From positions 92,882 to 156,881 of the forward strand of contig NZ_PYUI01000010.1 in the NCBI RefSeq assembly GCF_003097355.1: a DNA stretch of 64,000 bases. The letters run 5' to 3'. The translations under genes were made by a program, and so were the position numbers. This stretch comes from Arthrobacter sp. H-02-3 (GTDB lineage: Bacteria; Actinomycetota; Actinomycetes; Actinomycetales; Micrococcaceae). The notes beneath the pieces are model-generated. The model saw only the letters and a program-made list of their open reading frames with translations. It did no database searches and was not told where the DNA came from. Below are positions 1-7,700 of this stretch, in pieces (within the stretch, counting starts at the first letter, position 1; every line of letters begins with the position of its first letter).

Positions 1-2
1 GC

Positions 3-782
3 GCGACGGGCCACAGTACCGCGCCGATGCTCGACGTTAGCCTCTTTGGCAACCGGATCTTCAGCACGGCCATCATCGCCAACGTTCTGGCGCTGTTCTC
101 CTTCAACGGATTCATTCTCTTCCTGGCCCAGCACCTGCAACTGCTGGAGGGCCAGTCCCCCTCGGCCTCGGGCGTCGCCATGGTCCCGGCCCTTATCGCC
201 ACCGTCGTTGCCGGCCTGCTGGTGGTCCCGCTGGTGCGGAAGGTCCGGCCCGGTTTCGTCGTGGCCGGCGGCCTGCTGCTGAGCGCGGCGGGCTATTTCA
301 TGGTGGCGTTCGGCGACCACAGCCACGGGCCGTCACTGCTCCTGGCCGCGCTGATGGTCCTCTGCCTGGGAGTGGGTGCCGCGGAGACCATCTCCAACGA
401 CCTGATCCTGGGCGCCGCACCGGCCGACAAGTCGGGGGCCGCCGCCGCGATCTCCGAGACCGGCTATGAGGTGGGGTCCCTGCTGGGCACCGCGATCCTC
501 GGTTCCATCCTCACGGCCTCGTACCAGGGCAACCTCCGGCTCCCCGCGGGTGTGTCCGAGCTCGCGCCGGCCGGAGCGACGAGCCAGGCCGGCGAAACCC
601 TCGCCGGCGCGGTGGAGCTCGCCGGGATGCTCCCGGCTCCCCTGGCGGAATCCGTGACGGCGGCCGCGCGTACTGCCTTCGACTCCGGCGTCCACATCAC
701 GGCCGCCATCGCACTGGTCCTGATGTCCGGGGCCTGCGTCCTGGCCGCGATCGTGCTCCGTACGGTGCCGAAGGCCAAGTAG
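3..782 (+). CDS. MFS efflux transporter, DHA2 family, C-terminal part (truncated by window edge)
   Basis: The reading frame is open from the first bases of the window with no stop, so the gene starts upstream; only the last 260 or so residues are present. The visible part has at least five hydrophobic segments, including one at the start, one around residues 50-70 and one close to the C-terminus, separated by short basic loops. The pattern of an MLDVSLF entry into a transmembrane helix resembles the second half of 14-helix drug:proton antiporters of the EmrB/QacA type. Such proteins sit in the cytoplasmic membrane and export toxic organic compounds using the proton gradient. The substrate cannot be told. 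It ends just before a convergent SRPBCC gene. Confidence 0.75.
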   Translation, partial: ATGHSTAPMLDVSLFGNRIFSTAIIANVLALFSFNGFILFLAQHLQLLEGQSPSASGVAMVPALIATVVAGLLVVPLVRKVRPGFVVAGGLLLSAAGYFMVAFGDHSHGPSLLLAALMVLCLGVGAAETISNDLILGAAPADKSGAAAAISETGYEVGSLLGTAILGSILTASYQGNLRLPAGVSELAPAGATSQAGETLAGAVELAGMLPAPLAESVTAAARTAFDSGVHITAAIALVLMSGACVLAAIVLRTVPKAK

Positions 783-787
783 CAGGC

Positions 788-1261
788 TCAGTTGCCGTCG
801 ACGTACTTCTGCAGGGCGTCAAGGAGCTCGCCCGTGCCTTCCTTGCGCCCGGCGACCTGAGCCCCGTCACTTTCCGGGGACCCGGTGAAGAAGGCGCCCT
901 GCTCGGTCAAGGTCAGCAGGGTGCCGTCGCCGTCGGGCTCGAGTTCGACCGTACTGAGCGAGACGGACATGCGTCGTCCATCGAGCAGCATTTCGTAGCT
1001 GTAAACGATCCGCTCGTTCTCGACGATGTCGTGGTAGATGGCATGCATGGTCGAAACCCAGCTGCCCACCGGACCTCCGACGTCGGTCTCGCGGCCGCCC
1101 TCCCGGAAGTCGAGGCTGGATTCGCCCTGATACCACTCCGGCGGACCGCCAAACCACTTCTTCTTGCTGGCATGGTCGGCAAACGCGGCAAAGACGCGCG
1201 ACGGCGGTGCGTTCAGCCGGCGCTCCAGGGAAAAATTCGCGTGCGTAACGGGGACACTCAT
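788..1261 (-). CDS. SRPBCC (AHSA1-like) domain protein
   Basis: A 157-residue soluble protein of the START/Bet v1-like SRPBCC fold. The N-terminal RRLNAPPSRVFAAFADHASK, the central YSYEM and the downstream LTEQGAFF are typical of the AHSA1 (activator of Hsp90 ATPase homologue) group. Members are small ligand-binding proteins with a hydrophobic cavity; no enzyme activity can be assigned. The ATG is preceded by GAGGAG at good spacing. It starts 10 bases after the ArsR-type regulator, so both are probably one operon. Pairs of an ArsR regulator and an AHSA1-like protein are common in actinobacteria. Confidence 0.85.
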   Translation of the reverse strand: MSVPVTHANFSLERRLNAPPSRVFAAFADHASKKKWFGGPPEWYQGESSLDFREGGRETDVGGPVGSWVSTMHAIYHDIVENERIVYSYEMLLDGRRMSVSLSTVELEPDGDGTLLTLTEQGAFFTGSPESDGAQVAGRKEGTGELLDALQKYVDGN

Positions 1262-1271
1262 GACGGACTCC

Positions 1272-1682
1272 TCATTGCTCAGTGTGGACGCTGGGATCCA
1301 GGAATTGCTCCAGCCGGTCGAGGCGGCGCTCCCCCGGCGTCCGGCGCTGGCCCAGCCAGCCCTCTGCGCGCCGGACTGTGACAGGGTCGATGCTGCAGCT
1401 GCGGACCCTGCCGATCTTTTCGCTGCGGATCAGGCCGCTGGCTTCCAGGACCTGCAGGTGCTGCACAACGGCGGGCAGGCTCATCCCGAACGGCGCGGCC
1501 AGCTGCGAGACCGAAGCCGGCCCGTCGCAGAGCCGGACCACGATCGCGCGGCGGGTGGAGTCGGCGAGCGCGTGGAAGACGCCGTCGAGCTCCCGCTCAC
1601 TGAGCCCGCGGCCCGCTGAATTGTTAAGCACATCGTTAAGTATTCGCCGGTCCGGAGGGAAGTCAAGAGGGCGCTTAAACAC
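1272..1682 (-). CDS. ArsR-family winged helix transcriptional regulator
   Basis: A 136-residue protein with a winged helix-turn-helix at about residues 34-110. The FHALADSTRRAIVVRL start, the recognition helix around SLPAVVQHLQVLE and the following SGLIRSEKIGR wing are typical of ArsR-type repressors. No cysteine pair of a metal site is seen, so this is probably the non-metal ArsR group that travels with SRPBCC proteins. The true start is uncertain: the longest frame begins at 1682, but a repeated CTTAAC motif overlaps the first codons, which would fit a start at the GTG near 1631 or later. It likely controls its own operon. Confidence 0.85.
   Translation of the reverse strand: MFKRPLDFPPDRRILNDVLNNSAGRGLSERELDGVFHALADSTRRAIVVRLCDGPASVSQLAAPFGMSLPAVVQHLQVLEASGLIRSEKIGRVRSCSIDPVTVRRAEGWLGQRRTPGERRLDRLEQFLDPSVHTEQ
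1623..1640 (-). promoter_or_regulatory. Direct repeat of GTTAAG, candidate operator of the ArsR-type gene
   Basis: The plus strand carries GTTAAG, six other bases, then GTTAAG again, in the A+T-richer stretch at the 5' end of the ArsR gene. Two half-sites 12 bases apart would fit autoregulation by a dimeric winged helix protein. That it is an operator is an inference. Confidence 0.35.
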
Positions 1683-1754
1683 AACGGCCGGCGCCGGGAC
1701 AACCCGACGCCGGACACCGTGTCTTAGGGAAGGGCGGGCGGTGGGAGCCGGCCC

Positions 1755-2234
1755 CTACTTGCTTTCAGGTGTGGTCACGCTGGCGGTGGCCTTCATGGTT
1801 TCCGCATTGACCATCCAGGCGTACTGTTCGAACTTAGCAATGAACTCATGCAGGAGGTCTGCGGTGGTGGGGTCTTCCTCGTCCACTTCATCGTGCACCT
1901 TGCGCATTGTGCCGACGGCCGCTTCCAGGGCCGCGACAATCCGTTCGATGGCGTCCTTGGTGTTGATCAGGCCCGCGGGGAACTCCGCGAGTGCGGTGGA
2001 TTTGGAAACCGTGGAGCTGCGGCCGTCCGGCAGGGCGTGGAGGGCGCGCATGCGCTCGGCGAGGTCGTCGGCGAATCCCCGGGCGGCGTCGATGATTTCA
2101 TCAAGCTGAAGGTGGAGGTCCCGGAAGTTGGTTCCCACGATGTTCCAGTGCGCCTGCTTACCCTGGACATGCAGTTCAATCAGGTCCACCAGAACCGCCT
2201 GCAGGTTGTTCGTCAGTGTGGGTGATGCTTTCAT
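1755..2234 (-). CDS. dps: Dps-family ferritin-like DNA protection protein
   Basis: A 159-residue four-helix-bundle protein. The N-terminal part holds the Dps ferroxidase motif, seen as KQAHWNIVGTNFRDLHLQLDE at about residues 27-47, with the His, Asp and Glu ligands. Dps proteins form 12-subunit cages that oxidise and store iron with peroxide and can bind DNA, so they protect cells in stationary phase and oxidative stress. The start at 2234 was chosen because GAGGAGG stands seven bases before this ATG and the protein begins at the expected place; the frame is open about 30 codons further but that part looks non-coding. A near-perfect palindrome lies about 126 bases upstream. Confidence 0.9.
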   Translation of the reverse strand: MKASPTLTNNLQAVLVDLIELHVQGKQAHWNIVGTNFRDLHLQLDEIIDAARGFADDLAERMRALHALPDGRSSTVSKSTALAEFPAGLINTKDAIERIVAALEAAVGTMRKVHDEVDEEDPTTADLLHEFIAKFEQYAWMVNAETMKATASVTTPESK

Positions 2235-2359
2235 GCGTCCTCCTCGATAGAACCGGTGCAGTGAAGGCCTCGTGCGCCATCTGGTGGCGCTCCGGCCGGT
2301 ATCTTCGACGCTATCGCAGGGCATCGCCGCGCCGCGATGGTTCCGGGAGGAATTTCTCG

Positions 2360-2382
2360 GTCAGCTTACTAAGTAGGCTGAC
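2360..2382. promoter_or_regulatory. 23-bp imperfect palindrome upstream of dps
   Basis: GTCAGC and GCTGAC half-sites enclose TTACTAAGTAG, giving a 23-base dyad with only the centre and one symmetric pair mismatched. It lies between the sigma factor stop codon and the dps promoter region. It could be an operator for dps or part of a terminator; it has no T-tract, which favours an operator. Confidence 0.4.
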
Positions 2383-2401
2383 TAACCGTGAAGGGGCCCG
2401 C

Positions 2402-3220
2402 TCAGACAGCCTCGTTGAGGACCGGGCCCTGCGTAAAAATGGCCCGCGTGATGCCGCCGGAGGTGGCGTCGGAGAGCTGGCTGAGGTAGTCGTTGCGGCG
2501 TCGGGGGGTAATCCTGGACTGTGGTTCGAAGGCCTGTTCGGGGTCGTCGGCGTAGTGGGCCGTCAGTCCGTCGCGCATTAGCCGGATGGCCTCGGACCGC
2601 TGCTGCGATACTGCGGCGTGCGTGGATCCGAGTTCCGCGGCGAGGTCTTTGACCGTCCGGTCACGGAAGTAGATTTCCTCGACAACGTAGCGCATCCGTT
2701 CGGGCAGGGACTTCACGGCGGCCCGGAGGTACTGGAGCCGTTCGTCCGCCAGCACGGAGTGCTCGGGTGAGAGGGTCTCAGCGGCGAGGGTGTCAACCAC
2801 GGCCTCATCGAGGGGCGTCAGCGTGCGGGACGCATCGGCCAGCGCGGCCTCCACCACGCTTTGCTGGACACCCAGCGCGGACGCGATTTCGTCCACTGTC
2901 GGGGTGCGGCCCAGCGCGGATGCCAGCGTTTCCTGCACGGACATGGTCTCTTTGATCCGCCGGCGGGCGGAGCGGGTGGCCCAGTCACTGGCCCGCATCT
3001 CGTCCGCGAAAGCGCCAAGGATGCGCCGGCGCGCAAACGCGCCGAAGGGCACGCCGAGGTCCGGATCGAACGAATCGGCCGAGGTGATCAGGGCAATAGC
3101 GCCGGCTGAGGCCAAGTCATCGCGAGAAAGGTGTGACGCCTTTGAGCACAAATCTGAGACGAGATACCCCACCAGCGGAAGGTGCTGCGTGACCATCTCG
3201 TTGCGTTCCACGCGATTCAC
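2402..3220 (-). CDS. fliA: RNA polymerase sigma factor of the FliA (sigma-28) type
   Basis: A 272-residue sigma-70 family protein. Region 2 is seen around HLPLVGYLVSDLC to FGAFARRRILGAFADEMR, region 3 in the KETMSVQETLASALGRTP stretch, and region 4 near the C-terminus with LPERMRYVVEEIYF and a helix-turn-helix at DLAAELGSTHAAVSQQRSEA. The size and the three-region layout match flagellar sigma factors, which transcribe late flagellar genes. The start GTG at 3220 has GGGGGG eight bases upstream; the frame stays open to 3364 but this extra part has no sigma sequence. It is divergent from the flgN-like gene. No anti-sigma factor FlgM was found in the window. Confidence 0.85.
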   Translation of the reverse strand: MNRVERNEMVTQHLPLVGYLVSDLCSKASHLSRDDLASAGAIALITSADSFDPDLGVPFGAFARRRILGAFADEMRASDWATRSARRRIKETMSVQETLASALGRTPTVDEIASALGVQQSVVEAALADASRTLTPLDEAVVDTLAAETLSPEHSVLADERLQYLRAAVKSLPERMRYVVEEIYFRDRTVKDLAAELGSTHAAVSQQRSEAIRLMRDGLTAHYADDPEQAFEPQSRITPRRRNDYLSQLSDATSGGITRAIFTQGPVLNEAV

Positions 3221-3250
3221 TACTGTGTCCCCCCATGAGACCGGATCCGA

Positions 3251-3265
3251 AGGGTCGTAGACCCT
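3251..3265. promoter_or_regulatory. Short palindrome in the fliA leader
   Basis: AGGGTC-GTA-GACCCT stands about 30-45 bases upstream of the fliA start codon. It could form a small hairpin in the fliA mRNA leader or bind a regulator. The role is unknown. Confidence 0.25.
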
Positions 3266-3474
3266 TAAAACGCCGAGAGCCGCACCCAAGAACGGACCGG
3301 TACTCCCCCCATAGGAGTCAGCGTTCGATAGTGGGGTGCAGCACCCATGGTGGAAACCTATCACCTGATCCGCGATCTGCGTGTACCCTCAGGAAAAAGC
3401 TTGGCCAAAAATGCGGTAACCGCGCGATCGCCTGTTTCAGCTCTGGTTCAGGCGGCGGCAAGGGAATGGGGCCC

Positions 3475-3990
3475 ATGAGCGCAAGTGATCTCTCCGCAGC
3501 ACTGTGGCAGGAGCGGCGACAGCTGGAGCTGCTCCTGTTCAGGCTGGAAACGCAGCGGCTGCACGTCGACGCCGGGAATCTGGAGTGGCTGAACTTCATG
3601 GCGTCCGAGGTCGAAACCGTGCTGGACCGCCTGCGCTTCGAAGCCCTGGCCCGGAGCGTCGAATCTGCGGCCGTGGCGGCCGAATGGGGCCTGCCGGCAC
3701 AGACAACGCTCGTGGAACTGATTTCGGCCGCACCCGCCGGGCCCTGGTCCGAGATCCTGCGCGAGCATCTGGACGCCCTGCGTGGACTCCTGGCCCGGCT
3801 CGGCGAGGCCGCCCGCGTGAACGAACAGGCGCTGCGGGCCCTCCCGTTGCCGGGACGTCCTGGCCCGGGGGGCACGGCCGGGCTTCTGGATCAGCTCACT
3901 ACGGCGGGGAACCTGGAGCGGTCCCTGGCCGTGGTGCGGCGCACGTCCCAGCCCCTCCTGGCGCAGTACCTGGGCATGGAACGGGACTGA
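3475..3990 (+). CDS. FlgN-like flagellar export chaperone (second copy)
   Basis: A 171-residue mostly helical protein clearly related to the flgN gene at 33014. Both share LSA-LW-ER at the N-terminus, an alternating Leu/Glu helix, and a central block LAR..E.A.VA..WGLP....L.EL..AAP.G.WSE.L..HL.AL. FlgN binds the hook-filament junction proteins FlgK and FlgL in the cytoplasm and brings them to the export gate. The start at 3475 has AAGGGA nine bases upstream. This copy is convergent with csrA, 12 bases apart, and divergent from fliA. The C-terminal third is not shared with the first copy, so it may serve another export client. Confidence 0.7.
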   Translation: MSASDLSAALWQERRQLELLLFRLETQRLHVDAGNLEWLNFMASEVETVLDRLRFEALARSVESAAVAAEWGLPAQTTLVELISAAPAGPWSEILREHLDALRGLLARLGEAARVNEQALRALPLPGRPGPGGTAGLLDQLTTAGNLERSLAVVRRTSQPLLAQYLGMERD

Positions 3991-4002
3991 TCCGGAGCCG
4001 GC

Positions 4003-4251
4003 TCAGTCCGTAGCGGGCGCTGCGGGCGGCGGCATGAGACCGCGCAGCGCGTCTTCAGTATCCGGTCCTGCTTCCGCCGCGGCGAGGTTTGCCGCCGCGA
4101 TGGCCTCAATGACCTCCCGGCGCTGGATCGGCACGCCCCGGGGCGCCTCAATGCCTATGCGAACACCGTCACCGCGGCCTTCCAGAACCGTGATGACGAT
4201 GCCGTCGCCGATCATGATCTGTTCGCCCGGCTTGCGTGTAAGTACCAGCAT
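4003..4251 (-). CDS. csrA: Carbon storage regulator CsrA (translational repressor)
   Basis: An 82-residue protein whose first 50 residues match CsrA closely: MLVLTRKPGEQIMIGD, the VRIGIEAPRGVPIQRREV strand with the conserved RNA-contacting Arg, then a helix. CsrA dimers bind GGA motifs in mRNA leaders and block ribosome binding. The C-terminal Ala/Pro-rich tail is longer than in most homologues. It is the last gene of the long flagellar operon, ten bases after the FlhF-like gene. With fliW at 35827 and GGA sites before flagellin, it most likely represses flagellin translation until FliW is freed. Confidence 0.95.
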   Translation of the reverse strand: MLVLTRKPGEQIMIGDGIVITVLEGRGDGVRIGIEAPRGVPIQRREVIEAIAAANLAAAEAGPDTEDALRGLMPPPAAPATD

Positions 4252-4260
4252 CCTCTCAAT

Positions 4261-5598
4261 CTACCCTTCGCCGCGGAGAGCGCCGGACGATTCCCGCCGG
4301 TTCTGCCATGTCACATCAGGGCCGGCCGGGCGCGCGTCGATCCAGCCCACGGGCAGTCCCAGGGCGTTGACGCTTTCCGGGCTTCCGGTCTCCGAGGCGC
4401 CGACCACCGCCACGGCGGTCAGGTTGAGCTGGGCCGCGAGTACGCCGACCCAGCGCGCCGTGTCCTCATGCTTGCGCCCTGCGTCGACCACCACCCAGAT
4501 CTGGTCGGCCGAGAGCGCGGCCACGGACTGCACCCGGGCCAGGGTGTTCCGGGCCCTGCCGATTCCGAACGCCACCAGGACGGTGCGCTCCGTGACCACA
4601 GCGTGCGCGCGGGCGGCCGTGGCGCCTTGGCGGCCGTCAACGTGCAGGTGGCCGTAGGCGGAGAGGTCGCCGGCGGTCCGCACATCCGCACCGCCGGCGG
4701 CCATGGACATCGCCAGGGCGGCATCCATGGCGTCGTCCCCCAGCCCGACCAGGGCCACGAGGTCGCCGACGCCCCTCAGCGGGACCGGGACCGGGACCGG
4801 GACCGGGGCCGCTGCCAGCGGCGTCTCGGGGCGCCCGGCGTCGCGGGCGGCAGCCACCTTTACGGCAGGGATCCCGGTGTCAGACGCCGGAACGGCAGGA
4901 GGGTGAACGATGGAACCGGCAACGGCGGGAGCTTGGGTTGCCGGAGTTCCGGGGGCGGAAAGCGGGCCGGCGGGGGTTCCGGCGGCACGCCCCGCAGGAC
5001 CGGCCACCGGTTCCGCCGGGGCGCGCAGTCCGGCGCCGAGCTGCTCCAGGATCTCGGCGAAGTCCCGCGACTCGGTGGAAACCCCTGCAGCTGCGGGCCG
5101 GTGCAAGCTCAGTTCAGCAGCGTCTGCCTCTTCCAGCAGTGCGGCGATGGCGGATCCGTGAAGGTGATGGGCCGGTCCGACGGCGGGGCGGGCCTCGGGC
5201 GGCCCGCCCCGCTCCCCGGCGAGGGACGCGGACGGAGCCGCCGCGGCCTTGGCGCCGGCGGCAGCGCCGGCGTCGAACTTCCCGGCATCGGGAAGCTTCC
5301 CCGCGGAGGCCGTCGCGCGGGTCCCGCCGGCGGCGGTGCCAATGGGGGGGCTGGCAGCGGCGTCTGCGTCGGCCCCGGCGAGGATGTCGGCGTCGGGCAC
5401 CACTTCGCCGGTGACGACTTCATGCTTGGGCAGGACCTCAACCATGGCCTCGTAGCGGTCCTGGGCGAAGAGCCCGGCGATTCCGGGACTACTGACCCGT
5501 TCGGCGGACACGATCCGGGCGGCCGGCCCGTACTGCTGCTCCGCCTTGCGGCGGATCTCCTCGAGCGAGGCCCCCTTAAGCCGATAGCGGTTCGGCAT
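4261..5598 (-). CDS. FlhF-like protein lacking a recognisable GTPase P-loop
   Basis: A 445-residue protein in the flhF position, overlapping the end of flhA by 23 bases. Residues 1-55 match the FlhF B-domain start (YRLKGASLEEIRRKAEQQYG, then ARIVSAERV). A long Ala/Pro/Gly-rich linker follows to about residue 280. The last 160 residues resemble an SRP-type NG domain in outline (DLVALVGLGDDAMDAALAMS, then TVLVAFGIGR, DQIWVVVDAGRK, LNLTAVAVVGASETGS), but where FlhF has GxxGxGKTT this protein has VGLGDDAMDA, so the phosphate-binding Lys is absent. FlhF normally sets flagellar position and number by GTP hydrolysis. This one probably cannot bind GTP in the usual way. Confidence 0.7.
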   Translation of the reverse strand: MPNRYRLKGASLEEIRRKAEQQYGPAARIVSAERVSSPGIAGLFAQDRYEAMVEVLPKHEVVTGEVVPDADILAGADADAAASPPIGTAAGGTRATASAGKLPDAGKFDAGAAAGAKAAAAPSASLAGERGGPPEARPAVGPAHHLHGSAIAALLEEADAAELSLHRPAAAGVSTESRDFAEILEQLGAGLRAPAEPVAGPAGRAAGTPAGPLSAPGTPATQAPAVAGSIVHPPAVPASDTGIPAVKVAAARDAGRPETPLAAAPVPVPVPVPLRGVGDLVALVGLGDDAMDAALAMSMAAGGADVRTAGDLSAYGHLHVDGRQGATAARAHAVVTERTVLVAFGIGRARNTLARVQSVAALSADQIWVVVDAGRKHEDTARWVGVLAAQLNLTAVAVVGASETGSPESVNALGLPVGWIDARPAGPDVTWQNRRESSGALRGEG

Positions 5599-7624
5599 GG
5601 CGCACGACTCCTACTGTCTCGATCCGGACATTGGCAGAGGTCACCTCGCGGTAGGACAGCACCGGAACCGACCCCGGCTGTGCCCCCACGAGGCGGTGGA
5701 TGGCCGGCCGGAGCGCCGGGGCGCACACGAGCACGGCCTGGCGGTTGGCGGCGGCCGCGGCGTCGACGGCGGAGCTCACGGACCGCAGCACGGCGTCGAG
5801 CCTGTCCTGCCCCATGACGATCTGGCTGCCGCCTTCCGCGGGCCGCATGTCCTCGAGCATGTGCTGCTCCAGGACGGGATCGATCATGATGACGTTGAGT
5901 ACCGGACCGTCCATGAACTTGGCCGTGAGGGCGGGGCCGAGGGCCTGCCGGGCGGCTTCGACGAGCGATTCCGGGTCCGTGGAGATCTTGGCGCGCAGCG
6001 TGAGGGCCTCGTAGATCCGGGCGAGGTCGTTGATGGGCACCTGCTCGTCCAGGAGCCCTTGGAGGACGCGTTGCAGCTCGGCGAGGGAGAGCAGGGCGGG
6101 GGTCAGTTCGTCGACGGCGGAGGGGCTTTGCTTGCGCACGCCCTCGGTCAGGACGCGGACGTCCTCGCGGGACAGCAGCCGGGCCGCGTTCGCCGAGACG
6201 ATCGAGGACAGGTGGGTGACCAGGACGGAGACCCTGTCGATCACGGTGGCACCGGTCATTTCGGCGTTGTGGCGCATCTCCCCCGGAATCCACTTCCCGG
6301 CGAGCCCGAACACGGGTTCGATCATCGCAGGACCGGGGAGCGAGTCCAGGTTGTCGCCCAGGGCGAGCATCTGGCCGCTGGGGGCCGTGCCGCGCCCGGC
6401 TTCCACGCCCGCGATCCGGATCGAATAGGTGGCCGGCGGCAGGTCCACACTGTCCCGGGTGCGCACGGGCGGGATGACGAGGCCCAGTTCCATGGCGATC
6501 TTGTGCCGGAGGGAGCGGACCCGGGCCAGGAGGTCGTCAGAGGCGCCCGAGACCATGTCCACAAGGTCCGGAGCCAGCAGGATCTCCACGGGGTGGATGC
6601 GCATGTCCTCCAGAAGTTTCTCGTTGGGGTCCATCTCCGGGAAATTCAGCGCGGTGGACTCGGCCTCCCGGGCCCTCTCCGCCAGCTGCTGGCTGGCGGC
6701 GGTGCGGCGGGAGGCGAGGATCAGTGCGGCGCCGACCAGGATGAACGGGATGGGCGGCATGCCGGGGATCAGGGCCATGGCCATGGCGGCGACACCGGCG
6801 ATCATGAGCGCGTTGGGTGACTGCAGCAGCTGGGTGGACGCGGTCCGGCCCATGTCCGACTCGGCGTTGGACCGGGTCACGATCATGCCGGTGGAGACGG
6901 CCATGAGCAAGGCCGGGATCTGGGTGACGAGCCCGTCTCCCATGGTCAGCAGGCCGTAGGTGTTCAGGGCGTCGCCGATGTCCAGGCCGCGCTGGATCAT
7001 GCCGATGGCAATGCCGCCGACGAAGTTGATGATGATAATGATGATGCCCGCGATGGCATCGCCCTTGACGAACTTCGAGGCGCCGTCCATGGCGCCGTAG
7101 AAGTCTGCCTCGGCTGAGACCTCGGCCCGCCGTTCCCTGGCCTGGGTGTCGGTGAGGAGCCCGGCGTTGAGGTCGGCGTCGATCGCCATCTGCTTGCCGG
7201 GCATGGCATCGAGGGTGAAGCGCGCGCCCACCTCGGCCACGCGCTCGGCGCCCTTGGTGACCACGACGAACTGGATCACCACAAGGATCAGGAACACCAC
7301 CGCGCCGATGATCATGGAACCGCCGACCGTCACCTTGCCGAAGGCCTCAATGACCTGCCCGGCGTACCCGTTGCCCAGGACCAGGCGGGTGGAGGCGACG
7401 TTCAGGCCCAGCCGGAACAGCGTGGCCACCAGCAGCAGGGAGGGGAACACGGAGAAGTCCAGGGGCTTCTTCACGAACATGCTGGTCAGCAGCACCAGCA
7501 GTGCCAGCAGGATGTTGCAGACGATGAGGAAGTCGAGCAGGGGCGCGGGCACGGGAACCACCAGCAGCAGCACGATCCCCACGATGCCGATTGGCACCGC
7601 CAGCCGGTTCAGCCTGTTGTTCAT
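5576..7624 (-). CDS. flhA: Flagellar type III export gate protein FlhA
   Basis: A 682-residue protein, normal length for FlhA. The first 320 residues carry about eight transmembrane helices; the FHIPEP signature is visible as AEVSAEADFYGAMDGASKFV. The rest is the cytoplasmic domain that forms the nonameric ring receiving chaperone-substrate complexes. FlhA uses the proton gradient together with FlhB, FliP, FliQ and FliR to export rod, hook and filament proteins. AAAGGA stands before the ATG. It follows flhB after a 76-base gap. Confidence 0.97.
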   Translation of the reverse strand: MNNRLNRLAVPIGIVGIVLLLVVPVPAPLLDFLIVCNILLALLVLLTSMFVKKPLDFSVFPSLLLVATLFRLGLNVASTRLVLGNGYAGQVIEAFGKVTVGGSMIIGAVVFLILVVIQFVVVTKGAERVAEVGARFTLDAMPGKQMAIDADLNAGLLTDTQARERRAEVSAEADFYGAMDGASKFVKGDAIAGIIIIIINFVGGIAIGMIQRGLDIGDALNTYGLLTMGDGLVTQIPALLMAVSTGMIVTRSNAESDMGRTASTQLLQSPNALMIAGVAAMAMALIPGMPPIPFILVGAALILASRRTAASQQLAERAREAESTALNFPEMDPNEKLLEDMRIHPVEILLAPDLVDMVSGASDDLLARVRSLRHKIAMELGLVIPPVRTRDSVDLPPATYSIRIAGVEAGRGTAPSGQMLALGDNLDSLPGPAMIEPVFGLAGKWIPGEMRHNAEMTGATVIDRVSVLVTHLSSIVSANAARLLSREDVRVLTEGVRKQSPSAVDELTPALLSLAELQRVLQGLLDEQVPINDLARIYEALTLRAKISTDPESLVEAARQALGPALTAKFMDGPVLNVIMIDPVLEQHMLEDMRPAEGGSQIVMGQDRLDAVLRSVSSAVDAAAAANRQAVLVCAPALRPAIHRLVGAQPGSVPVLSYREVTSANVRIETVGVVRHAEPLSA

Positions 7625-7700
7625 GGTGCGGTCCTTTCACAGACGCTGATTCCCAAAGTTTTACCGCGGCGCTTCATCTGCCGTTGCCTCATGCGGTGCC

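Noticed and set aside
4468..5817. Long plus-strand open frame opposite the flhF-like gene
   Set aside because: It is a shadow frame made by high GC; its product is Gly/Arg-rich with no domain, and the minus strand carries flhA and the flhF-like gene.
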